Part shown: positions 56,478 through 64,000 of the stretch, one piece after another
Layout: each line of letters begins with the position of its first letter
Position numbering within the stretch: position 1 is the stretch's first letter
Assembly (NCBI RefSeq): GCF_020524905.1
Contig: NZ_JAIVKI010000020.1
Coordinates: 1 to 64,000 of the forward strand
Length of the DNA stretch: 64,000 nucleotides
Direction: 5' to 3'
DNA from: Microbulbifer variabilis
Lineage (GTDB): Bacteria > Pseudomonadota > Gammaproteobacteria > Pseudomonadales > Cellvibrionaceae
Made by a program: the position numbers and the translations under genes
Notes under the pieces: generated by a model
The model's database searches: none
What the model was told of the DNA's origin: nothing
What the model saw: the letters and a program-made list of their open reading frames with translations, nothing else

Positions 56478-57851
56478 TTAACACTTACTCGTTGCCACCT
56501 TATGGGGATCATGCAGTTTTGGAGGTGTAGCATTTCCACCATGTTGCTCCAACCATTCACACGCGTGAATAATGTCATCAGCCAGGCCATTGATAGCATT
56601 CAGGTTTAAATGTGGGCGCACCACGATACGCAAGGAATTTACCGATTGAGCATTGGGAGGCATTGAATAGGCCGACAACACCCAACCCCGTTCACGTACC
56701 TTGTCAGATATATCGTATTCATTAAAATTAGTAATTTTATCATTCAAGGTCATTGCGACCACAGGAATACGCTGGGTTTTGTTCATAATCTCGAAGTAAC
56801 CGCTATCCACCAACCTACTGCGTAAAGTCTGAGCATTAGACAGAGTGTGCGACATAATATCTCTATATCCCTTAAAGCCCAGACGAATAAAATTGTAATA
56901 TTGATAAGCAACAGGTGACGCATTTCTACTGAAATTTAATGTGGCCGTGGGCATTTCACCGCCCAGATAATTGACATAGAACATTAAATCTTCATCGAAG
57001 ACTGACCGCTCACGGAAAATTACCCAGCCCAACCCCGGCGGTACCAAACCAAATTTATGCCCCGAGGCATTAATGGATTTCACCCGTGGCAGTCGAAAAT
57101 CCCAGTGATAGTTTGGATATAAAAATGGATTTACAAATCCCCCAGAAGCACCATCAATATGCATGGGAATGTCATGGCCGGTTTTCTCCTGGTGGCGATC
57201 CAGCCAGTTATGAATTGCACGAAAGGAATCATCTTCCCCGGTAAAAGTCTGCCCGGCAATCGCCACCACGGCGATGGTATTTTCATCAACCAACTCATCC
57301 AGATGTTCGCTGTTAAAGCGATAGTGCCCAGGCTTTAGGGGAGCTATACGCGGTTCCACATCGAAGTAGCGCATAAACTTTTCCCAAACGATTTGAACAT
57401 TGGCTCCGGTAACCAGGTTTGGTCTGGATGTATTCTTACCAGCTTTCTCCCTCTGTTTGCGCCAATTCCATTTGTGAGCTAAGCCCGCCAGCATACAGGC
57501 CTCAGAAGAACCAATGGTGGCTGCACCATAAGGCTCCACACCTTTGGGCCCATTCCACAGTTCATGCAGCCATCGCACCATACGCGCTTCCATGGCGAAT
57601 AACTGTGGGTACATATCGTGGTCGATATAGTTCTTCAAGTAGTGATTCTTGGCTACATCGAAAGCTTCTGGCTCAGTAAAGGTAGTAACAAAAGAGGAGA
57701 GATTCATAGCCGGTTTGGCATCAGACCAGGTTTCGCTGGTCACTATGGATTCCGCTGCATAAGCTGAGATGCTATCCCTGGGAAAGTGATCCTCGGGGAT
57801 ATCCTCATTATATTCATCAAAGAACATATCGAATGGAGACTTCTGTTTCAC
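56478..57851 (-). CDS. gadB: Glutamate decarboxylase
   Basis: This PLP enzyme converts glutamate to GABA and CO2, consuming a proton. It has the group II decarboxylase landmarks TIGSSEACMLAG, MHIDGASGGFVNPF and the PLP lysine in SINASGHKFGLVPPG (about residue 266). From the GTG at 57851, with a perfect AGGAGG 6 bases upstream inside the end of gadC, the protein is 457 residues; the frame is also open to a GTG at 57869 that overlaps gadC by 4 bases. Together with the upstream antiporter gene it forms a glutamate-dependent acid-resistance module, as in enterobacteria. Confidence 0.94.
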   Translation of the reverse strand: MKQKSPFDMFFDEYNEDIPEDHFPRDSISAYAAESIVTSETWSDAKPAMNLSSFVTTFTEPEAFDVAKNHYLKNYIDHDMYPQLFAMEARMVRWLHELWNGPKGVEPYGAATIGSSEACMLAGLAHKWNWRKQREKAGKNTSRPNLVTGANVQIVWEKFMRYFDVEPRIAPLKPGHYRFNSEHLDELVDENTIAVVAIAGQTFTGEDDSFRAIHNWLDRHQEKTGHDIPMHIDGASGGFVNPFLYPNYHWDFRLPRVKSINASGHKFGLVPPGLGWVIFRERSVFDEDLMFYVNYLGGEMPTATLNFSRNASPVAYQYYNFIRLGFKGYRDIMSHTLSNAQTLRSRLVDSGYFEIMNKTQRIPVVAMTLNDKITNFNEYDISDKVRERGWVLSAYSMPPNAQSVNSLRIVVRPHLNLNAINGLADDIIHACEWLEQHGGNATPPKLHDPHKVATSKC

Positions 57852-57865
57852 GACCGACCTCCTTG

Positions 57866-59389
57866 TCACTCGTCAATATCGGAAAATGACTGCTGCCTAT
57901 GACCACCCTCTTGGCGCCAAGAGGGTTTGCGCAAGTAGAAAATCAGTAACGGAATGACCACTGCAATCACAATCCCGGAAAAAACTAAAGCCACGTAAGC
58001 TTTGGGGTCGGCAATTGTCAGCTGCTGTGGGGGGAAAAAGGACACCAACAGCGCAAATGAAACGGCGGCAATGCCAGTGCCAGCGGTAATCCAAACGCCA
58101 GTGATTCCACCAGGTATTTTAAAGCTTCTGGGGAGATCTGGCTGGGTGTAACGCAAACGGATAACCGCTGCAAACATCAGTAAATACATAATGATATACA
58201 GGCTAATCGCCATTACTGAGATCAATACAAAGGCTGTGGAAACGTTATCCACCCAAACATAAATGGATGAAATCAGCAAAACAATCAGGCACTGGGTGTA
58301 GAGGATATTTTTTTGTACACCGCGGGCATTCTCCCGCTGAAACCAGGGTGGCAGCATGCCGTCCTGGGCTGTGGCCAGCAGCCCCTTACTGGGCCCAGCC
58401 AGCCAGGCCAGAGCTCCCCCCAAAGCCCCATAGGCGATTAACCCTGCCAGAATTTGCACTGGCCATCCAATACCCAGTAACTGTGAGAACCCCTGGTTGA
58501 ACGCGGTGAAAAGGCCCGTCTCTATAGAGATCTGCTTATAGGGAAGAATCGCAGAAATAGCCAGCGCGCCGAGAGTAAAGACCAGAAATGACACTAGGGC
58601 GGCAATACCGATCACTATCGGATAACCGCGGCGGGCATTGGGCATTTCGGATACATGGCTGGCCTGGGCCTCAATGCCAGCAAATGAGAGCAATATTCCT
58701 CCAAGAAAGGCAACTGCTCCCAGGCCGGTGATGTGTGGAAACCAGCGCGGATGTGCCTGCCCTTCCTCCCGTACAGCCACAGCTGGGTCTGTGGCCGCTT
58801 CCCAGCCCAGTGGATGTCCCAGCATTACCCAACCTATTGCCAATGCAATGAGAATCACACAAGGCATCAGTGTGCCCAGCAAGAACCCATATTTGGTAAC
58901 CTCTGCCAGAAATTTGGTTCCAGAAAGGGCTACCGCGGTGGCAATTAGGTAGGCAACTATACAAAAGCCGCCAATATAATAAGTGTTACCAGCGAGACTC
59001 TGATCACCGAGGGCATAAGCAATGGCTGCCGCTGCAAATCCCAGTTCAGTGGGATACCAGACAACACACTCCGCCCATTGCAACCAAATAGCGATAAAAC
59101 CCACCTTGGGCGTGAAGGCCTCCCCCACCCAGGTATAAACTCCACCGGTACGGTCAGAAAAGGCACTACCCAATTCGGCGGCCACCAAACCGGCCGGAAT
59201 TAAAAATAACAGAGCGGAAATGCCAATGTAGAAAAACATCGTCATTTCTTCCTGCGCCATCATAGGCAGATTGCGGAGGCTGGTTACGATAGTTGCTGCG
59301 GTAAGAAAACCAAGAGCACTTGCAGAGAATATTTTGCGATTGGAAATATCTGGCTGCTGCGATTCGTCGATCTCACCTCTCACAGCCAA
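57866..59389 (-). CDS. gadC: Glutamate:GABA antiporter-like amino acid permease
   Basis: The 507-residue APC-family protein has about 12 transmembrane segments and follows GadC: FLIPAGLVAAELGSAFSDRTGGVYTWVGEAF, FAGIEAQASHVSEMPNARRGYP, LAWLAGPSKGLLATAQDGMLPPWFQ, and PDLPRSFKIPGG near the end. The C-terminal tail is shorter than in E. coli GadC, whose last residues plug the channel at neutral pH, so pH gating may differ. It should import glutamate in exchange for GABA made by the adjacent decarboxylase; the genes are separated by 14 bases if gadB starts at its best ribosome site. The start codon here is TTG and poorly supported. Confidence 0.85.
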   Translation of the reverse strand: MAVRGEIDESQQPDISNRKIFSASALGFLTAATIVTSLRNLPMMAQEEMTMFFYIGISALLFLIPAGLVAAELGSAFSDRTGGVYTWVGEAFTPKVGFIAIWLQWAECVVWYPTELGFAAAAIAYALGDQSLAGNTYYIGGFCIVAYLIATAVALSGTKFLAEVTKYGFLLGTLMPCVILIALAIGWVMLGHPLGWEAATDPAVAVREEGQAHPRWFPHITGLGAVAFLGGILLSFAGIEAQASHVSEMPNARRGYPIVIGIAALVSFLVFTLGALAISAILPYKQISIETGLFTAFNQGFSQLLGIGWPVQILAGLIAYGALGGALAWLAGPSKGLLATAQDGMLPPWFQRENARGVQKNILYTQCLIVLLISSIYVWVDNVSTAFVLISVMAISLYIIMYLLMFAAVIRLRYTQPDLPRSFKIPGGITGVWITAGTGIAAVSFALLVSFFPPQQLTIADPKAYVALVFSGIVIAVVIPLLIFYLRKPSWRQEGGHRQQSFSDIDE

Positions 59390-59457
59390 TACCCCGCTCT
59401 ATTAAAGGATACCACCAGGTAAACGCGGCCCGGCACGATAGAGTTTGCCCACTGTTT

Positions 59458-59862
59458 TTAGGCGCTGACAAGCTTACGGAGCTTAAATATTAAGTAGACA
59501 CCGGTCATAAATGGGCTAGAAATACAAAAAATAATGAAGGTAGGAATCAGCCAATTTTTCATGCCCAGCGTAAACATTAAAACAATAGCGAGAACCGCTG
59601 ATATCAAACCGAAGATTAGAAGTTTTATTACACGCCCTGCCTGAATAGGATCAGAATATGCGCGATCAAAACTCGCGAGAAATAGGCCAATCACGCCGAG
59701 AAGGCCAAATACATAACAAATAATAATTAAACTATCTTGCCACGAATTATAGCCACCGATGAGCTGTTTCGAGATTATGAGAACATACATGCCACTCCCA
59801 ACTAACATTGGGACTACAGGCAGAATTGAAGAGGTAACTCGTAAATCCATTTCAAGTCTCAT
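59458..59862 (-). CDS. Small membrane protein of unknown function
   Basis: The protein of about 134 residues has four predicted transmembrane segments (near 11-30, 43-65, 82-103 and 106-128) and few charged residues between them. I recognise no family. Starts at ATG 59862 or ATG 59850 are possible; neither has a strong ribosome site. It is encoded 68 bases upstream of gadC in the same direction, so it may be the first gene of the gad operon and act at the inner membrane in acid stress, which is only a positional guess. Confidence 0.6.
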   Translation of the reverse strand: MRLEMDLRVTSSILPVVPMLVGSGMYVLIISKQLIGGYNSWQDSLIIICYVFGLLGVIGLFLASFDRAYSDPIQAGRVIKLLIFGLISAVLAIVLMFTLGMKNWLIPTFIIFCISSPFMTGVYLIFKLRKLVSA

Positions 59863-60144
59863 TAGCACTTAACGCTTTTGAGGGAAAATCCTAGCCCACA
59901 AAACAATGATCCAAGCCTTCTCCTAGTCATATATAAGCATGTATAGGCATGCACCTTCACGACTTGCAGTAACACATCCCTGTATTACTGGGGCGGCAAA
60001 ATGGTGGGGATCTCTAGAGGACTCCTCACTAAAGGATACTTATCTAATCACTATCGGCCAGTGTAGATAAATTGGATAATGAATTTTAAACCTTAAAGTA
60101 TCGAGAGATACCTTGTAGGCGTGAAGAGTATTAAAAGTCGCCTA

Positions 60145-60948
60145 TCAACTTGGCACACCGTGTTTGGTATAGATATCGAAGCGCCCCGACTTCCCCTCAA
60201 AAGAAAGCGCTGGCTTCTTCTCTGCAAGATACGGCGCCAGCTTGGGGCGCTTGACCACGGTGCGGTAGTAGCAGGCCCTGAGTGCGGGCTCTAGTAAATC
60301 ATCCGCATCCTGATCCTCTCCGACCAGATGATGGAAAGCCACCATTTCCTTTTTTACCTTGGCACTCTTACCTCTGGGAGGAAACATGGGATCCAAGTAG
60401 ACAACCGGCCAGGATTCCTCATCTTGCTGAGCTAGCCATTCCGCGGCGGGCACATCCTCATCAGCAAGCGATAAATGCCTGGCAATCTCAGCCAACTCCG
60501 GGTCCGTAACGGAGGCCTCCCGCAATCGCCGCAGGCCGTCCTGCAAGAGCAGGCGCACTATTGGATTGCGTTCAAGCATCTGCACCTCACAGCCCAGGGC
60601 TGCCAGAACAAAGGCATCACGGCCAAGTCCAGCAGTGGCATCCAGTATGCGGGGGTGAAAACCAGGACGTAAGCCTACGGCTTTGGCGACCGGTTGGGCT
60701 TTGCCACCACCGTATTTGCGTCGGTGTGCCAAAGCCCCACCAACAAAATCGACAGAGATAGGCCCTGGTGACTTGCGCCCGGTAGTACAGAGTTGTAGCT
60801 GTTCACCACAGGACAACACCTGGGGAATATCATTGACTTCCGATGGAGCGACTACCCCCAGGCAGGGAAGATTGAGTCGACTGGATAAATCCTGGGCGGC
60901 GGGTAGGTCTTCAGTTGTCACCGCAATAATGGCCAAAGCTGGGTTCAC
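60145..60948 (-). CDS. rsmJ: 16S rRNA (guanine-1516-N2) methyltransferase
   Basis: RsmJ methylates G1516 of 16S rRNA using SAM. The 267-residue protein has family landmarks: AHRRKYGGGKAQPVAKAVGL, the SAM-binding ILDATAGLGRDAFVLAALG, MLERNPIVRLLLQDGL, YLDPMFPPRGKSAKVKKEM and GKSGRFDIYTKHG. The GTG start has GGAGCG in range. It stands close to the SpoIIAA-like gene (about 36 bases before it) in the same direction. The upstream spacer toward the gad side (59863-60144) shows nothing clear. Confidence 0.93.
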   Translation of the reverse strand: MNPALAIIAVTTEDLPAAQDLSSRLNLPCLGVVAPSEVNDIPQVLSCGEQLQLCTTGRKSPGPISVDFVGGALAHRRKYGGGKAQPVAKAVGLRPGFHPRILDATAGLGRDAFVLAALGCEVQMLERNPIVRLLLQDGLRRLREASVTDPELAEIARHLSLADEDVPAAEWLAQQDEESWPVVYLDPMFPPRGKSAKVKKEMVAFHHLVGEDQDADDLLEPALRACYYRTVVKRPKLAPYLAEKKPALSFEGKSGRFDIYTKHGVPS

Positions 60949-60983
60949 CGGCGCTCCAAATAACAGTTAAATGGCGCGCGATG

Positions 60984-61352
60984 CTAACCCGGATTTTCCA
61001 GCCATGCCAGAGCTTCGGAGTATTCATCCTGAGGGAAAGGTCGCACCTCTGCACTGACAAAATGGCAGACCAGATGCGGCATAAATTTCAACACCGGGTT
61101 ATCTGATACTACGGCAATTTTTTGTATATGTTTTTCATGGTCCTTCACAAATCGAAAGTGCGAGATCATCGCGACAAAATTTTCCCATCCCGCAAAATCT
61201 TTGGCATCGATCAGCAGCCCCTCTATCCTGCCCTGCTCCCGAATAATAGGGTCGATTTTTTCTGCCAGCTGATGAAAATCCTCTGCGGTAAATTTTCCTC
61301 GAGGCCGAACCTGTAAAACGGTATGTCCTTGTAGCCACTTATGTTCGATCAT
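60984..61352 (-). CDS. SpoIIAA/STAS-like protein
   Basis: The 122-residue protein (ATG at 61352, giving MIEHKWLQGHTVLQVRPRGKFT, the family's usual start) belongs to the SpoIIAA-like STAS superfamily: LLIDAKDFAGWENFVAMISHFRFVKDHEKHIQKIAVVSDN and a C-terminal EVRPFPQDEYSEALAWLE. These single-domain proteins are widespread in marine bacteria, with unknown function; some bind small hydrophobic ligands. A GTG at 61373 is an alternative start. It lies just upstream of rsmJ. Confidence 0.82.
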   Translation of the reverse strand: MIEHKWLQGHTVLQVRPRGKFTAEDFHQLAEKIDPIIREQGRIEGLLIDAKDFAGWENFVAMISHFRFVKDHEKHIQKIAVVSDNPVLKFMPHLVCHFVSAEVRPFPQDEYSEALAWLENPG

Positions 61353-61421
61353 TTTGCAAAATTTACGGGCCACCTGAACCGGCAGCCCGCAGTGCCTCCT
61401 TTATACCTGTTAATCCATTAA

Positions 61422-61970
61422 TTAGGGCTCGTCTTCGTTAGTATTCATGCCCTGGTCAATTTCACTGTCGCTATCCGGTGTACTGTCATCGAGGTTATCT
61501 GCACCTTCTACTTCTCTCTGGGCCTCTTTAGCAGCATCTTCTACCACGTTATCCGTTGAAGTGTCGGAATCTGCATCGGGCGTATCCGCCGCTTCCCCAT
61601 CGGCACCTGGAACTGGGGGAGGACCACTAGCACCGCTATCCCCCGGCGATCCGGGCAATGGGCCTGCACCCATAGTATCTGGCCCTTCCCCAGAACTGGC
61701 ATCATCACCAGGAGGTGCTGGATCGGTTTGCTCGGAGTCCTGTGGCATTTGGGCATCGGGATCCCCCATACCATCCGGGGGCGTGGCAGTACCATTTGGA
61801 GAGGTTGAATCACCACCGCTGCCAGATGGCTTGGAGTTGTCATTCATCTGCTCACTATTGGGTGAGTTCATCGAATCGTAAGCTTCTTTGGCTTTATGCT
61901 CGCCACTGCGAGACATAAAGTATCCGATGATCAACAACAGTATGATCAGTGGAATCAATAACTTCTTCAT
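61422..61970 (-). CDS. Membrane-anchored, acidic low-complexity protein
   Basis: The 182-residue product has an N-terminal hydrophobic helix (MKKLLIPLIILLLIIGYFM), a short basic stretch, and then about 150 residues made almost only of Asp, Gly, Pro, Ser, Glu, Thr and Ala, without Cys or Trp. It should be disordered and face the periplasm, tethered to the inner membrane. No family is recognised. The low-complexity part carries no motif that would tell function. The start is a clear ATG. Confidence 0.7.
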   Translation of the reverse strand: MKKLLIPLIILLLIIGYFMSRSGEHKAKEAYDSMNSPNSEQMNDNSKPSGSGGDSTSPNGTATPPDGMGDPDAQMPQDSEQTDPAPPGDDASSGEGPDTMGAGPLPGSPGDSGASGPPPVPGADGEAADTPDADSDTSTDNVVEDAAKEAQREVEGADNLDDSTPDSDSEIDQGMNTNEDEP

Positions 61971-62264
61971 ATGTCGACCTCTCGACCCCAGGCAGTTTCA
62001 AAATTTGCGCTCTTGCATGGCCAGCACCCAGCGCACTGAGAATCTACTTATGACCTAAAACGTCTGGCCTTACAGCCTTTTTGACGCCGAAGTAAAGCAA
62101 GATCAACTTTTATCGGCCAAAGAAGATGGCGCCAATAATGATAAGAATAACCCGGCATGGAAGTTCTTCAAGGCAGTGGGCTTGAACAGAAGAGTCTGGA
62201 TTGCTGTAACTGGCTGGCAACTTACAACTAAATGTTCTAATAAGTGTGGCTTTTACTGAATAAG

Positions 62265-62720
62265 TCAGCCTTGGGAAATAAATTCTTTAAGCTCAGCCAA
62301 CAGTCCCTCAGCCTCCGATTCAACAACTGCCGAATCGCAACTGTGCAGTTGCAGCCTGCCATAACTATCGAGCCTAGCGAAAATCAGATAACTCTCGCCT
62401 TTTTCAAGTTTCTTATCACAGTATTCCAATCCCAGGCGAAAAGTAATTTGATCTGCCACTATGCCTTTCCAAACCTGGCCGGGCACTGCGGAATAAACAT
62501 AACCCGAGATGGCTGTTACTCCCGGTTCCGAAAGCGCACTGTCCACATCCCGGTGAATACCAATAACTTCCACCTGTGCCACTACGGCCGCTTCGCTAAA
62601 ACGGACCTCTAGGTTAGTGCCAGATTCAACCACTTCCCCCTGCCAGGTAAAAGCCTGTATAGCCACTAGCGTCAGGGCAAAGCCCCATAAGGAACTCCAC
62701 TTGAACAAGGAATGACTCAC
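62265..62720 (-). CDS. Exported protein of unknown function
   Basis: From a GTG at 62720 with GTGGAG 8 bases upstream, the 151-residue product begins with a signal-like hydrophobic segment (SSLWGFALTLVAIQAFTW). The mature part has two Cys (LEYCDKKLEKGE, LQLHSCDSA) and a pattern of short beta-strands (AQVEVIGIH, GYVYSAVPGQVWKG, YLIFARLDSYGRLQL) that loosely recalls TIMP/NTR-like OB folds. The frame is open to 62858, but the longer N-terminus would bury the signal. Function unknown. Confidence 0.65.
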   Translation of the reverse strand: MSHSLFKWSSLWGFALTLVAIQAFTWQGEVVESGTNLEVRFSEAAVVAQVEVIGIHRDVDSALSEPGVTAISGYVYSAVPGQVWKGIVADQITFRLGLEYCDKKLEKGESYLIFARLDSYGRLQLHSCDSAVVESEAEGLLAELKEFISQG

Positions 62721-62976
62721 GACTTTGCTCCACTTTTCTTTTATTAGTAGATGTAGGGATAGCACAGCCACCCGAGAGATCGCCGTTTTTTTATGCTGTT
62801 GGAATTCATCAGTGTTCCACTCCTCAAGAAAACCTACAGCGGTATAAAAAACAACCAATCCAATAAAAGTGAGAACTCTGCGAAACTCGATGAATAAAAG
62901 AAGTACAGCGGACGCGAATGATTACAGAAGATAGGGAATCTCTGTTGTGATGCTGTCAATAGAAAAGGAGGAGTTG

Positions 62977-63031
62977 TGTCACTGCGTACATGATCACCAT
63001 TGAAACCAAGGAGTATCAAGACGCAGTGACA
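62977..63031. repeat. Perfect 11-bp inverted repeat downstream of the OmpA-family gene
   Basis: TGTCACTGCGT (62977-62987) and ACGCAGTGACA (63021-63031) are exact inverse complements 33 bases apart. They lie between two minus-strand genes. Confidence 0.5.
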
Positions 63032-63057
63032 TGCAGCTGTTTATCAGCTCAGCTGCA
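63032..63057 (-). terminator. Hairpin after the OmpA-family lipoprotein gene
   Basis: TGCAGCTG (63032-63039) and CAGCTGCA (63050-63057) form an 8-bp stem with a 10-base loop, 9 bases past the stop of the OmpA-family gene. No T-run follows, so it may act together with the larger inverted repeat just downstream. The rest of the 62721-63065 spacer shows no gene. Confidence 0.5.
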
Positions 63058-63065
63058 CAAAGGAA

Positions 63066-63713
63066 TTACAGTGGCAGTAATTCCAGCTCAACACGACGGT
63101 TGGCCTGGCGACCAGACTCGGAGTCGTTGCTGGCCAGTGGGTAGCGCTCACCATAACCAACGGCCTGCACCCGGCCAACAGAAACACCATTGTGGCTAAA
63201 GAAACTCGCCACAGAATTGGCCCGCTGCTCACTCAGAGACTGGTTATACACATCGGAACCCGTACTGTCGGTATGGCCGCTCACGCGGATAGCGGTCTTG
63301 TCGAATTCCTGTAAAACCACGGTAACCGATTCCAGGGTGTCGTAAAAATCGGTACGGATATCTGTGCGATTGCTGCCAAAGGTGATATTGCCTGGCATGA
63401 TCAGGCGAATATTGTCGCCCTCACGCTGAACCCGTACGCCGCTACCTTCAAGGCGCTGACGCAGAGCCATTTCTTGACGGTCCATGTAGTAACCAATACC
63501 GCCACCAATCGCAGCACCACCAAGGGCACCGGTAAGAGCCCCCTTCTTGCGATCTTTCTTGCTCGCGGTTGCCACGCCAACAATGGCGCCAGCTACTGCG
63601 CCCATTCCCGCCCCTTTGGCGGCATTACTGGTTTTACTCTCGCCGGTGTAAGGATCCAGAGTGGAACAGCCTACCAGTGAGCCCATAGCGAGAATTGCTA
63701 CCCAATGTTTCAT
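63066..63713 (-). CDS. OmpA-family lipoprotein (YiaD-like)
   Basis: The 215-residue protein has a lipoprotein signal (SLVGC, Cys16), a glycine-zipper segment (about 33-75; GAGMGAVAGAIVG, GALGGAAIGGGIGYY) and a C-terminal OmpA domain (about 100-213) that binds peptidoglycan: GHTDSTGSDVYNQSLSEQRANSVASFF and GYGERYPLASNDSESGRQANRRVEL. The architecture matches YiaD-type lipoproteins linking the outer membrane to the wall. An AGGAG ribosome site precedes the ATG. The remaining bases to 64000 show no gene; they should hold its promoter. Confidence 0.92.
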   Translation of the reverse strand: MKHWVAILAMGSLVGCSTLDPYTGESKTSNAAKGAGMGAVAGAIVGVATASKKDRKKGALTGALGGAAIGGGIGYYMDRQEMALRQRLEGSGVRVQREGDNIRLIMPGNITFGSNRTDIRTDFYDTLESVTVVLQEFDKTAIRVSGHTDSTGSDVYNQSLSEQRANSVASFFSHNGVSVGRVQAVGYGERYPLASNDSESGRQANRRVELELLPL

Positions 63714-64000
63714 TATTGGTTCTCCTAACGCACTTTTAATAAACGGGTATCGGGACGCACTGAGTTCAGTGCTCCTGCACAGTGCCGGTATTATCCAGCT
63801 AAAAGCTGACCGGCGGCTGAATCAACCCAACCAAATTATGTGGAGAATACGACGAAGCCAATTCCAGTTCTATTGACCAGTCCCCATTGCAGGCTTCGAA
63901 GTCCTAAGTTGCAGTATCTTCTTGCGATACTTTTCTGTGGTTTTTTTTCCTGTGATATTTCCTGTGGTCCTTCTATACACAGCAGCTGAATAAAAAGCGA

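Noticed and set aside
1..64000. tRNA genes, rRNA genes, CRISPR arrays, prophage or integrase genes
   Set aside because: None was seen in the intergenic regions; spacers lack cloverleaf-like sequence and regularly spaced repeats.

Overview
The window reads as a piece of a gammaproteobacterial chromosome. Supports are the three-gene mcmo5U34 tRNA modification set (cmoA, cmoB, cmoM), rsmJ, a TyrR/PhhR-type regulator divergent from phenylalanine hydroxylase with a perfect TyrR box, and a glutaryl-CoA pathway pair like that of pseudomonads. A marine Cellvibrionales genus such as Microbulbifer would fit, but that placement is an inference from gene content, not a search. No rRNA, tRNA or CRISPR array was seen.

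Layout. 0-5.4 kb: tail of an IS630-family transposase, then an RND efflux operon (tetR, adaptor, pump; all minus strand) with a palindromic operator next to tetR. 5.7-13.8 kb: amino-acid catabolism, namely tryptophanase with a structured leader, a CaiB/BaiF CoA-transferase probably acting on glutarate, and the divergent tyrR/phhA pair. 14-21.6 kb: an Lrp-type regulator, a CPA2 antiporter and a second, complete tripartite RND system. 21.9-37.4 kb: glutaryl-CoA dehydrogenase, small transporters, a rhodanese, msrA, a J-domain protein, the cmoM-MazG-DUF599 operon, a large M16C protease, cmoA-cmoB and serine dehydratase.

37.4-60 kb is accessory in character: AT-rich spacers, three broken genes within 1.5 kb (an unknown gene with two stops and a frameshift, a LysR remnant, a short-chain dehydrogenase interrupted by TGA), a flavin-monooxygenase cluster with its AraC regulator, a run of four small paralogous exported proteins, and a 2407-residue Sec-exported SpvB/YD-repeat (Rhs) protein. 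The variable C-terminus of that protein carries a JAMM-like metalloprotease signature (E, HxHP, S, D), and its stop codon overlaps the start of a small lipoprotein by ATGA. I read this as a polymorphic toxin with a periplasm-facing immunity lipoprotein, the most interesting system in the window. A gadC-gadB-SMP30 block follows. 60-64 kb returns to core genes (rsmJ, a SpoIIAA-like protein, an OmpA-family lipoprotein) mixed with unknown exported or anchored proteins.

Taken together, the first half looks like amino-acid catabolism (Trp, Phe, Lys/glutarate, Ser), efflux and tRNA modification; the second half looks like an insertion-prone region carrying competition and acid-stress functions.
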